A stretch of DNA of 64,000 bases from the NCBI GenBank assembly GCA_031296405.1, contig JAVKKH010000001.1:62001-126000 (forward strand), in the 5' to 3' direction. Below the pieces are notes generated by a model, which saw nothing but the letters and a program-made list of their open reading frames with translations, was not told the origin of the DNA and searched no databases. Position numbers and translations under genes: made by a program. The DNA is from Candidatus Tepidifontimicrobium thermophilum (lineage in GTDB: Bacteria; Sysuimicrobiota; Sysuimicrobiia; Sysuimicrobiales; Sysuimicrobiaceae). Below are positions 8,295 to 15,481 of this stretch, one piece after another (the first letter of the stretch is position 1; each line of letters opens with the position of its first letter).

Positions 8295-8762
8295 GGTTTC
8301 GAGGCAACGGGACGTCCGCCCCACGTGGATGCCGTTGGTGACCCCGCGGACCCCGGGCACCTGCTCCACCGCCTGCTCTGCTCGCTCTCTGTCCTCCACG
8401 CTGGTCACGCAGCCGCACAGCGTGACCCAGCCCCGCTCCACGCTGGTCCGCACCTGCCGGTGCTCCCGCACCGCCCGCTGCAGGGCGCGCCGCACCGCCC
8501 GGCACAGCTCCACGTCCGACTCGGGCGCCGTTCCGGAGCCCGGCAGCTGGACATGATTCACCACGTCCAGCACCCCGGGCACCCGGTGTGCAGCCTCCTG
8601 AGCCGCGTGCTTGGCGACCGCGCTGTGCACAGTGCCGGTCAGGATGGCGATGCCGTCCCGGACCTCCACCTCCACAGACCGCGGGTCCACCCTCCCGTCC
8701 GTGGACAGCTGGCGGACCACCCTGCGGTGGCGCCGGTGGTCAGCTACCCGTCCTTCGGGCAT
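8283..8762 (-). CDS. Protein with two BON domains
   Basis: A 159-residue protein starting at ATG 8762 with a GGAAGGTG site. Two BON units are visible. The first, around residues 25-75, contains VEVRDGIAILTGTV and VPGVLDVVNHVQL. The second, around 85-150, contains RGWVTLCGCVTSVEDRERAEQAVEQVPGVRGVTNGI. BON domains bind membranes or ligands in osmotic-stress proteins such as OsmY. No signal peptide is seen, so a cytoplasmic location is likely. It lies in a minus-strand pair with the CBS-BON gene upstream (79-base gap), suggesting shared stress regulation. Exact function is unknown. Confidence 0.85.
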   Translation of the reverse strand: MPEGRVADHRRHRRVVRQLSTDGRVDPRSVEVEVRDGIAILTGTVHSAVAKHAAQEAAHRVPGVLDVVNHVQLPGSGTAPESDVELCRAVRRALQRAVREHRQVRTSVERGWVTLCGCVTSVEDRERAEQAVEQVPGVRGVTNGIHVGRTSRCLETSRR

Positions 8763-8841
8763 GGCACCTTCCCGCGAGCGGTGAGTTGCGTGGCGCTGCC
8801 AGCATACACCCGGCCGGCCAAGCAGTCCAGACTGACCGCGG

Positions 8842-9543
8842 TCAGCGGATCCAGGAGAACGGGTCGCCGGTACTGGCCGGGCGGCGGTCGTCGAACCGGT
8901 ACACGAGCTGGCTGCGTACCCCCACCACGCCGTCGATGCCGGCGACCCAGCGTTCCACCAGCTCCTTGTCGGACCAGCGGTCCACCGAGCCCTCGAGGTA
9001 CACCACCCCGCCCTCCACCCGGACCTGCACGGTGGCAGGGTCGATCCACAGCTCACGGAGGAGCGCCTCACGCACCGCCCGCTCCAGCTCCGAGTCCTCC
9101 CGGGCCAGCGCCTTGATCACGTCCGCCCGGCTGACGATGCCGACCACCTGCCCGCCGCGGACCACGGGCAGCCGGTTCACCCGGTGTCGGGCCATAAGCC
9201 GCGCGGCCTCCCGGAGGGGCGTGTCCTCCTCCGCGGTGATGACCGGCCAGGTCATCAGGTCCCTGGCCACGACACCTTCCCTCTTCCGCAACCCCTGGGG
9301 GTCAGGCCGGAACCACCAGCCGCCCTTTTCCTCGGGCAGCTCCTTGTACAGGAGGTCCGCTTCCGTCAGGATGCCCACCAGCTCCCCGGACCCCGAAACC
9401 ACAGGCACGCCGCTGATCCGGTGGCGGAGCAGCACTTCCGCGACCTCTTTTACGGGAGTGTCTTCCTTCACAGTCACCACGGGGCTGGTCATCACGTCCC
9501 GGACCCGCAACCGACCCACGGCTCGCTCCTGCACACCAACCAT
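8842..9543 (-). CDS. CBS-CBS-BON domain protein
   Basis: A 233-residue protein starting at ATG 9543, behind a very strong purine run (GGAGGAAGGAGG). Two CBS motifs form a Bateman module: VRDVMTSPVVTVKEDTPVKE through HRISGVPVV, and ARDLMTWPVITAEEDTPLRE through HRVNRLPVV, covering about residues 12-150. A BON domain (about 160-215, RVEGGVVYLEGSVDRW) follows. Bateman modules usually sense adenine nucleotides. CBS-BON fusions occur widely but have no settled function. It is divergent from a second CBS protein at 9711, and the paired repeats at 9597-9637 lie between them. Confidence 0.9.
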   Translation of the reverse strand: MVGVQERAVGRLRVRDVMTSPVVTVKEDTPVKEVAEVLLRHRISGVPVVSGSGELVGILTEADLLYKELPEEKGGWWFRPDPQGLRKREGVVARDLMTWPVITAEEDTPLREAARLMARHRVNRLPVVRGGQVVGIVSRADVIKALAREDSELERAVREALLRELWIDPATVQVRVEGGVVYLEGSVDRWSDKELVERWVAGIDGVVGVRSQLVYRFDDRRPASTGDPFSWIR

Positions 9544-9596
9544 GGCTTTCCTCCTTCCTCCCACCGTCAGGCTACGTGAGAGGAGCTCCGCCCACC

Positions 9597-9637
9597 ATCG
9601 GGCCGCGGCCGGAAATCAGGATCGGGCCGCGGCTGGA
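9597..9637. repeat. Two 17-bp near-identical direct repeats in a divergent promoter
   Basis: The units at 9597-9613 and 9621-9637 both read ATCGGGCCGCGGC-y-GGA with one mismatch and a 24-base period. They sit in the 167-base gap between divergent CBS-domain genes, where a shared operator would be expected. No regulator is identified. Confidence 0.55.
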
Positions 9638-9710
9638 TGGGTCGGGGCAGTGACCCGAAGTATGCTGGTCTCGGACGGACCCGAGGGGTCCACGGAGGGG
9701 AGGGAGGACG

Positions 9711-10088
9711 GTGGAAGCGCGGGACATCATGAGCAAGGACGTGATCGTGCTGACGCCGGACATGGACGTGCAGGAAGCCGCCGACCTTCTGGTGCGCTAC
9801 CGGATCCACGGGGCACCCGTGGTGGACGCCAACGGGATGCTGGTGGGGATGGTGAGCCTGGTGGACCTGGTGGGGAAGGCAGGCGGCACGGTGCGCGAGA
9901 TCATGACGCCTGACCCCGTGGTGGCGATGGAGGACACACCGGTGGAGGAGCTGGCGCAGCTGATGCTGGACGAGATGGTGCGGCGGGTGCCCATCGTGCG
10001 GGGCGGCCAGGTGGTGGGGATCGTGAGCGCGAGCGACGTCGTGCGGGTGTACCTGGACGAGGTGCGGGGCCGGCGGACGGCCGGGTAG
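9711..10088 (+). CDS. CBS domain pair protein
   Basis: A 125-residue protein made almost entirely of one Bateman module. CBS1 covers about residues 1-58 (ARDIMSKDVIVLTPDMDVQE, HGAPVVDANG) and CBS2 about 62-118 (VREIMTPDPVVAMEDTPVEE, RRVPIVRGGQVVGIVSASDVV). It starts at GTG 9711 after GGGAGGGAGGAC. Stand-alone CBS pairs usually bind AMP, ATP or SAM and modulate a partner, which is not evident here. It is divergent from the CBS-BON gene and convergent with the DinB-like gene, 25 bases from its end. Confidence 0.9.
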   Translation: MEARDIMSKDVIVLTPDMDVQEAADLLVRYRIHGAPVVDANGMLVGMVSLVDLVGKAGGTVREIMTPDPVVAMEDTPVEELAQLMLDEMVRRVPIVRGGQVVGIVSASDVVRVYLDEVRGRRTAG

Positions 10089-10113
10089 GATAGGGCGACC
10101 GCGGACGGGCGGC

Positions 10114-10596
10114 TTATAGGACGATGTCCTGCGTGGCGTACCACCGCCGGAGCACGAAGATCTGCGCTGCGTGGTAGGAGGTGTGGGTGCTCAAGTCCAC
10201 CAGGGCTTCCCTCCAGGTCACGGAGTTTTCGGGCGCGGGGGCGTCCAGGACGCCGGGGTCGGCGTTGCGGATCGCTTCGGCACACTCCAGGTGCGCCTGT
10301 TCCACCTCGCGACGGATCTTTTCCCAGGCCTCCGGGGTGGGTGGCACCTCCGGCCAGTCCTGGCCAGGGTGGGGGAAGCGGTCGGGCTGCAGGTGGTGGG
10401 CGGTCCACCGGCACCAGTAGGCAGCGTGGGACGCCAGCTCCGCGATGGTCCGCTGGCTGGTGACGGGCCTCCAGTGCGCCTCAAGAGGGCTGACCCCCTC
10501 CAGGGCCTGTGCCAGGCCTCGTCCTGCCCAGTTGCCTTCGCGATAGGTGCGGACCAGTCGGTCCGCCAGCCACGCCAGCTCCGTCCGTGCGTCCAC
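10114..10596 (-). CDS. DinB-like (DinB_2) four-helix protein
   Basis: A 160-residue soluble protein starting at GTG 10596, with GGAGGTG upstream. It has the DinB/YfiT pattern: a first helix with ELAWLADRLVRTYREG, a Trp-rich turn, a metal-type His in ELASHAAYWCRWTAHHL, and the C-terminal pair in LSTHTSYHAAQIFVLRRW. The three histidines could bind a divalent metal. Members include thiol transferases (bacillithiol, mycothiol) and uncharacterised stress proteins. Context gives no substrate. Confidence 0.85.
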   Translation of the reverse strand: MDARTELAWLADRLVRTYREGNWAGRGLAQALEGVSPLEAHWRPVTSQRTIAELASHAAYWCRWTAHHLQPDRFPHPGQDWPEVPPTPEAWEKIRREVEQAHLECAEAIRNADPGVLDAPAPENSVTWREALVDLSTHTSYHAAQIFVLRRWYATQDIVL

Positions 10597-10869
10597 GGTG
10601 TGACACCTCCCGCGCGTAGGTTCTGCACCCTTACCCGTGGTCCTGCGCTGCCGGCAGACCTGACCCCTTGCATTCTTCCGGTGCGGCGCCCGGAAACGGC
10701 TGGTCTTGGAGGGGATCCGCCGCGTACGGGACCGAGCGGCTCTGTCCGCCTCCGGTCCTGCCGTGCTCGGCAGCTGGGGCCGTGGAGGCTCCGAGGACGG
10801 TCTGTCTCGCGGACGCGGCAGCGTTCGCTTCAGCCGAGACGGGCCGGCCGGAGTGGCGACGCGGAACCG
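10597..10869. other. Intergenic gap without a recognised feature
   Basis: These 273 bases separate two minus-strand genes. The possible reading frames here have no family-like motifs and poor ribosome sites. I see no tRNA, convincing hairpin or promoter, although it must contain the promoter of the DinB-like gene. Confidence 0.4.
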
Positions 10870-11478
10870 CTAGACCAGACCCAGCTCCCGGAGCACCTCC
10901 AGCACGGGCGGGAGGGGGTCCCGCCACAGCTCCTCCACCCGTAGCCAGAGTCCTTCGATCACCTCGGACCGGTACACCCCGTCCGGGCCTGGCCGGCGGC
11001 GGTCATACCGACCGTCCGGGCCCAGCGCGAAAAAGTCCGCCCGCTGCCAGTCCGGGTCCAGGATCCAGTACTCCCGCACCCCGCCCGCCTCGTACTCCGC
11101 CAGCTTCTCGCCCCGGTCGCGCAGCCGGGTCTCGGGGGAGACCACCTCCACCACCAGGTCCGCGGGGCCGTCGAGGTAGCGGTCGCGGAGCCGCCCCAGA
11201 TTTTCTGAGGCCACGAACAGGAGGTCCGGCTCCCTGCCGGGCAAGTCTGGCCCCGTCTTCATCTGGAACGGCGCGCTTAACACGAGCCCCAGGCGGTGGG
11301 CCTCGACGTAAGCACGCAGGATCGCCGTAAGGAAGTCCGCGAGGTCCTGGTGCCTCCTCGACGCAGGGCTCAGCAGCACCACCTCCCCGTCCACCCACTC
11401 CGCCCTCGTGTCCTCGTCACACCACGCGAGGAACTCCTCGTACGTGAGTGCCCGGGGCGGCAGCTCGAGCTTGCCCAT
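10870..11478 (-). CDS. Uma2 family (DUF820) restriction-endonuclease-like protein
   Basis: A 202-residue protein from ATG 11478, which has GGGAGGGATGGGCT before it. An ATG at 11499 in the same frame is an alternative. The Uma2 features are TYEEFLAWCDEDTRAEWVDGEV, LSPASRRHQDL, the PD-(D/E)XK-like core (REPDLLFV, then DLVVEVVSPETRLRDRGEKLAEYEAGGVREYWILDP) and a conserved Trp-Leu turn near the end. The family has a nuclease fold but few tested members. It is often abundant in cyanobacteria, Chloroflexi and related groups. It is the last gene of the minus-strand block and its activity is inferred only from the fold. Confidence 0.9.
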   Translation of the reverse strand: MGKLELPPRALTYEEFLAWCDEDTRAEWVDGEVVLLSPASRRHQDLADFLTAILRAYVEAHRLGLVLSAPFQMKTGPDLPGREPDLLFVASENLGRLRDRYLDGPADLVVEVVSPETRLRDRGEKLAEYEAGGVREYWILDPDWQRADFFALGPDGRYDRRRPGPDGVYRSEVIEGLWLRVEELWRDPLPPVLEVLRELGLV

Positions 11479-11544
11479 AGCCCATCCCTCCCTACCCATG
11501 CTAACCCATGTGGCTCAGCCTACGAGATTGCGGCAGTGGGCGGT

Positions 11545-12651
11545 TCAAGCTTCGGGACCCGACCGCGCGGTGCGGACGGTGTTGCGCAGAAATAGCAGGA
11601 CCGCCGCGGTGTTCAGCACCACAGCCCAGCGCCGCCCTGGTCCCCATGCCGCGAGGCCGGCGGCAACCCGCAGAAGCAGCGAGAAGTGCAGGAGCAGGAG
11701 GTGGCCGTAGAAACGGGGTGAGAACCGGATCTCGCCGCCCAGGACCGAGGGCCAGATGATGGGCGCGTGGGCGAACACCATGCTGAACACGAACCCGAGG
11801 AACAGTGCGTGTATCTCCGCGTCGTAGCGCAGACCTGCGGGGACTCCGGGGCTCGAAAGCCACAGGAGCCCCGCCACGAGCAGCCAGGCGTATGCCGAGA
11901 GCAACGCCACGGCCGCGAACCGCGGAAGACCCGGGGTGCGCACAGTACGCCGGGCCACGTCGAACCGCGCAAGCCACAGGGCCCAGGCTACAAACGCCGC
12001 GCCCGAAAGGCGCAGCCCGAGGACGGGCTGCGCCAGGGAGACGAGCGACGCCGCGCCGTGCAGCAATGCGATCCCTGCAAAGGCGTGCCAGCCCCAGCGG
12101 GGTAGCCGCGTCAACCGGCTGAGCTCCAGCCGCTCGCCCACGATGGTGAGCACCAGAAACCCGGCCCAGCAGGTCACCCACGCAGCTACGGGGAGTCCCG
12201 CACCCCAGGCGAGGGTACCGAGGAGCCACGCGGCGCCGCCTGCCGCCATGACCGTGGTGAAGGGAGCAGGCTGGAGCCGGAGGACGTACAGGTACGCGCA
12301 GCTGAGTGCCGCGCCCGAGAGGGCGAACAGCAGGACCGCTAGCTGGCGCGGAAGTCCCGCGAGTAGCGCCACGGCTCCCACTCCCGAGAGGGCCGGAGCC
12401 AGGAACGTCCACGTACGCCGGAGTGCTGCGGCACGCTCCAGCGCGATGAGGGTTCCGAGGAACCCGCTGATCATGAGGGCCGCATGGTCCGCCAGCCCTG
12501 CTCCGGCCAGTTCCGGGAGCGGCCAGCCGGCCCGCCGGAGCCCCACCCACATGCCCACCAGGAGCGACAGGCCCCCGGGCACGAGCAGCGGGAGCCGCGC
12601 TGTACGCCGGCTTTCCGCGTGTACCGCGCCGGTACCCGTCGCCGCGCGCAC
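11545..12651 (-). CDS. NnrS-like polytopic membrane protein
   Basis: A 368-residue membrane protein with about eleven or twelve helices. It starts at GTG 12651 (AGGAGGGCCC upstream), 9 bases after the end of the hemerythrin gene. The longer start at 12726 would overlap that gene. Histidines are placed within helices (ADHAALMISGFLGTLIALERA, WGWHAFAGIALLHGAA, EIHALFLGFVFSMVFAHAPIIWP, GHLLLLHFSLLL), as in the NnrS heme/copper-linked family associated with NO stress. The similarity is seen as pattern rather than high identity. Its place after hemerythrin, Mrp and DUF59 genes supports a role in nitrosative or metal stress. Confidence 0.72.
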   Translation of the reverse strand: MRAATGTGAVHAESRRTARLPLLVPGGLSLLVGMWVGLRRAGWPLPELAGAGLADHAALMISGFLGTLIALERAAALRRTWTFLAPALSGVGAVALLAGLPRQLAVLLFALSGAALSCAYLYVLRLQPAPFTTVMAAGGAAWLLGTLAWGAGLPVAAWVTCWAGFLVLTIVGERLELSRLTRLPRWGWHAFAGIALLHGAASLVSLAQPVLGLRLSGAAFVAWALWLARFDVARRTVRTPGLPRFAAVALLSAYAWLLVAGLLWLSSPGVPAGLRYDAEIHALFLGFVFSMVFAHAPIIWPSVLGGEIRFSPRFYGHLLLLHFSLLLRVAAGLAAWGPGRRWAVVLNTAAVLLFLRNTVRTARSGPEA

Positions 12652-12659
12652 GGGCCCTC

Positions 12660-13373
12660 CTACGTCCCGACGGGTTTGCCAATCCGCACCCGCCACACCT
12701 CCGGTCCTTGCTCCAGGTACTGCCACGTGAACTGCCCCGGCAGCTCGGCGGCGAACTGGTAGTAGAGGGGCTTGGGGTCGTGGTCGTTCACGAGTTCGAA
12801 GGCCTCACCAGGACCCAGCGCGTGGAATGTCTGGAAGATGAGGGGGTGGCGCTGTGGCGGAGGCAGCCGGCGCACGTCCACCACCCTCGAGCGGGTCTGG
12901 TCCGCCGGGGCAGCCGGCTGCTCGTGCATGGCATCCAGCAAAGCGTCCTGTTGCGCCTCCGAGAGGTGTGCCTCCACCAGGGGCAGGTACACCCGTTCCT
13001 CCTTCTCCAGGTGGGCGTCGAACAACGCCAGAAGACCCAACGTCTCCCGGCGCAGGTGGTCGGGCCAGGCGAACTCACCGCGCCGGGAGTCCGCCACCGC
13101 TGCCTCGATGCGCCGCACGTGGTCCTCGATATAGGTGTGGTCGAGCCGCATGGTGGCGGTGGGATCCTCGTGTAACCGTAGCAGGGGGGCCACCGCGGGG
13201 TACAGGTGTTGCTCCTCCGCACGGGCGTGGGGGAGCAGCTCTTCCCGAAGGAACCGGACCAGGCCCTCGAGGTCGGCCCGCTGGGGGTCGCGCCCGACTT
13301 CGGAAGCCAGCCGGTCCAGGCGCTCCTTTAGCTGGCGGTGGTGCGCTCGGAATGCCTCTCCAAGTCTCGACAT
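12660..13373 (-). CDS. Hemerythrin HHE domain protein with C-terminal DUF2249
   Basis: A 237-residue two-domain protein from ATG 13373 with GGAGGTGAG before it. The first domain (about residues 10-150) is a four-helix hemerythrin with iron-type ligands: HHRQL, LLPHARAEEQHLYP, MRLDHTYIEDH and FDAHLEKEERVYLP. The second (about 165-235, RVVDVRRLPPPQRHPLIFQTFHALGPGEAFELVNDHDPKPLYYQF) is DUF2249, often fused or adjacent to hemerythrins in NO-detoxifying clusters. A diiron protein that binds O2 or NO, or helps Fe-S repair, is the likely role (inference). Confidence 0.93.
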   Translation of the reverse strand: MSRLGEAFRAHHRQLKERLDRLASEVGRDPQRADLEGLVRFLREELLPHARAEEQHLYPAVAPLLRLHEDPTATMRLDHTYIEDHVRRIEAAVADSRRGEFAWPDHLRRETLGLLALFDAHLEKEERVYLPLVEAHLSEAQQDALLDAMHEQPAAPADQTRSRVVDVRRLPPPQRHPLIFQTFHALGPGEAFELVNDHDPKPLYYQFAAELPGQFTWQYLEQGPEVWRVRIGKPVGT

Positions 13374-13378
13374 CTCCC

Positions 13379-14425
13379 TCACCTCCGAACGGGTTCGAGC
13401 TGCGGGGCCAGCGTCCGGCCTAGCTGCCGGAACCGGCGCGAGACCTCAAGCTCCGGGTGCGCCCACACCACGGGCTCCCCCCGGTCCGCGCACTCCCGCA
13501 GCAGGGGGTCCAGGGGGATCTCCGAGAGCAGGGGAATCCCCAGTTTGTCCGCCGCCTGGCGACCCCCGCCGTGCCCAAAGGGGTAGAGCCGCTCCCCCGC
13601 TGGGTCGGGGCGGTACCAGGAGAAGTTCTCCACGACCCCCGCCACCCTCAGCCGGACTTTCCCCGCCATCCGGGCCGCCCGGAGCGCCACCTCCACCGCG
13701 GCGGGCTGCGGGGTGGTGACCACCACCCACTCTGCGTAGGGGAGCTCCTGCGCTACGGTCAACGCCACGTCCCCGGTACCCGGCGGGAGGTCCAGGAGGA
13801 GGACGTCCAGGTCCTCCCACGCCACCTCGTGCAGGAAGGTCCGCAGGGCCTTGTGCAGCATGGGACCGCGCCAGATCACGGCCTCCTCTGCATCCGCCAG
13901 CATCCCCATGGTCACCACCTGGACCCCGTTGCGGCGGGCCGGCACGATGCGGCCCTGCCGGACTTCCGGCCGCTCTCGAACCCCCAGCATGCGGGCGATG
14001 CTGAACCCGTAGACGTCCGCGTCCAGGACGCCCACCCGCAGGCCGTCCAGGGCCAGGGCGGCTGCGAGGTTGGTGGTGATCGACGACTTCCCCACGCCGC
14101 CCTTGCCGCTCGCGACGCCGAACACCCGGGTGGCCAGGCGGGGCCTGCGGTCCGCAGCCGTTGGGGTTGGGGCGCGGGTGGCCGGCGGTGCGACCCGGAC
14201 CACCTCCACAGTCCGCACGCCGCCAAGCTCCAGAACGGCCCGGCGGACCTCCCGTTCCAGGATCTCCTGGGTGGAGGAGTCGAGGTGCTGGATCCGGAGG
14301 GCGATCCCGACCACGTCCCCGGAGGCGGTGACGTTCTGCACGAGGCCGAAGGACACGATGTCCCGGCTGTAGCCGGGGTAGCGCACCCTCCGCAGCGCCT
14401 CCCACACGCGGTCGCGGAGCTGCAT
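13379..14425 (-). CDS. mrp: Mrp/NBP35 family P-loop ATPase, lacking the CxxC pair
   Basis: A 348-residue Fe-S cluster carrier or assembly ATPase. The N-terminal 85 residues are a DUF59-type domain (VRYPGYSRDIVSFGLVQ). The deviant Walker A GKGGVGKSS is at 107-115, followed by LDADVYGFS, MGMLADAEEAVIWRGPM and LLLDLPPGTGD. In most relatives a CxxC pair follows ENMS. Here the segment reads ENFSWYRPDPAGERLYPFG with no cysteine, so cluster binding between protomers is doubtful. Some actinobacterial-type Mrp proteins also lack it. It starts at ATG 14425 directly after the stop of the DUF59 gene, so the two are coupled. Confidence 0.94.
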   Translation of the reverse strand: MQLRDRVWEALRRVRYPGYSRDIVSFGLVQNVTASGDVVGIALRIQHLDSSTQEILEREVRRAVLELGGVRTVEVVRVAPPATRAPTPTAADRRPRLATRVFGVASGKGGVGKSSITTNLAAALALDGLRVGVLDADVYGFSIARMLGVRERPEVRQGRIVPARRNGVQVVTMGMLADAEEAVIWRGPMLHKALRTFLHEVAWEDLDVLLLDLPPGTGDVALTVAQELPYAEWVVVTTPQPAAVEVALRAARMAGKVRLRVAGVVENFSWYRPDPAGERLYPFGHGGGRQAADKLGIPLLSEIPLDPLLRECADRGEPVVWAHPELEVSRRFRQLGRTLAPQLEPVRR

Positions 14426-14791
14426 CTACCCCTCCCAGCCCAGCTGGCGCTTGGCTTCCGCGGACATCATGTCCGGGTGCCAGGGCGGGTCCCACACGAG
14501 CCGCACGTCCACCTCCCTGACCCAGGGGACGTCCCGGCGCACGGAGAAGTGGATGGCGTCCAGCACGTAGCTGTGCAGGGGACAGGCGGGCGTGGTCATG
14601 GTGACCGCCACGCGCACCATCTCGTCCTCTACGGTCACGTCGTACACGAGCCCCAGGTCCACGATGTTGATCCCGAGCTCGGGGTCCACGACCTCACGCA
14701 GAGCCCCCCACACCTGGCGGTCCATCGTGCCGGTCGCTTCGATGGGTTCTCCGGCGGCTTGCGGCACAGACTCCTGACGCGGGTCAGACAT
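14426..14791 (-). CDS. DUF59/MIP18-family metal-sulfur cluster assembly protein
   Basis: A 121-residue protein with the SufT/PaaD-like DUF59 fold: WGALREVVDPELGINIVDLGLVYDVTVED, then the conserved MTTPACPLHSYVLDAI with its reactive-type cysteine. The C-terminal WDPPWHPDMMSAEAKRQLGW is typical of the longer members. It probably helps insert or mature Fe-S clusters together with the Mrp ATPase encoded immediately after it. Its start (14791) overlaps the end of the hemerythrin gene by 8 bases. Confidence 0.93.
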   Translation of the reverse strand: MSDPRQESVPQAAGEPIEATGTMDRQVWGALREVVDPELGINIVDLGLVYDVTVEDEMVRVAVTMTTPACPLHSYVLDAIHFSVRRDVPWVREVDVRLVWDPPWHPDMMSAEAKRQLGWEG

Positions 14792-15239
14792 GGCTCCCCA
14801 TCCCCAGCAGCCCCCGGCGCTGCAGGTAGTCGCGGCCCAGGCCTTCCAGGGCCGAGGCGGGCAGCTCCTCCTCGGCCATCGGGAAGACCGCCTCCTCTTC
14901 TGCGAAGAAGTGCTGTTTGGCCAGCCCGGCTACGTTGAGGAGCTGCTCGCGGGCGCGTTGGAGGTCGCCCGTGCGGCCGATTTCGTCCAGGGCGCCGTCG
15001 ATGTCGTCGTGCATGGTCCGCATCCCCCGCACCGCGGACTCCGCGCGCGGGGTGGTTCGCTCCAGCGGGTCGAACAGGAGGTCATCCTCCACCTGTGCGT
15101 GGGAGCGGATCGCCTCCGACAGCAGGTCACGGTACGCTCGGACCTCCTCCAGCCCGGCGTGCGGGGCCAGCTCCTCCACGCGGTCCAGCAGCGCGTACAG
15201 GACGCCGTGCTCGCCCAGCAGGTAGGTCACGATGGACAT
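14784..15239 (-). CDS. Hemerythrin HHE domain protein
   Basis: A 151-residue single-domain hemerythrin-like protein from ATG 15239. Ligand-type residues are seen in LLGEHGVLYALLD, AIRSHAQVEDDLLFDPLE, MRTMHDDIDGAL and LAKQHFFAEEEAVFPMAEEEL. Members bind a diiron centre and act in O2/NO sensing or iron-sulfur protection. The start overlaps the DUF1858 gene by 13 bases and the stop overlaps the DUF59 gene, giving a tightly coupled run DUF1858-hemerythrin-DUF59-Mrp-hemerythrin/DUF2249. Confidence 0.93.
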   Translation of the reverse strand: MSIVTYLLGEHGVLYALLDRVEELAPHAGLEEVRAYRDLLSEAIRSHAQVEDDLLFDPLERTTPRAESAVRGMRTMHDDIDGALDEIGRTGDLQRAREQLLNVAGLAKQHFFAEEEAVFPMAEEELPASALEGLGRDYLQRRGLLGMGSHV

Positions 15240-15433
15240 GGGCCTGCCTCCGTGAGTTCGCGCAGGAACGTCTCCAGAGGGACGCGGTACACTCGCGCGA
15301 CTTCCTCCAACGTCTCGAAGGGTGCCAGGGCGCAGCCGGGACAGGCCATCCGTCTGCGCAGGAACACCCACACGGCTCCGGGCCGCTCCCGGAGGACTTC
15401 GGAAACCTTGCGCGCCGGGTCCACGGGGACCAT
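15227..15433 (-). CDS. DUF1858 domain protein (small, CxxC)
   Basis: A 68-residue protein matching DUF1858: ARKVSEVLRERPGAVWVFLRRRMACPGCALAPFETLEEVARVYRVPLETFLREL. The CPGC motif at about residues 31-34 could bind metal or take part in thiol chemistry. DUF1858 proteins commonly accompany hemerythrin, DUF2249 and NO-related genes, as here. It starts at ATG 15433, and the end overlaps the following hemerythrin gene. Biochemical function is unknown. Confidence 0.9.
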   Translation of the reverse strand: MVPVDPARKVSEVLRERPGAVWVFLRRRMACPGCALAPFETLEEVARVYRVPLETFLRELTEAGPCPS

Positions 15434-15481
15434 TGCGGCCCCATTTCAACCCGGCCCGCGGTGGGTTGTCTTTGCGCGGGG

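Noticed and set aside
11501-12682. Second 393-residue frame overlapping the NnrS-like gene
   Set aside because: It is rich in Arg/Gly/Ala without membrane helices, while the frame ending at 11545 gives clean transmembrane segments and in-membrane His residues.
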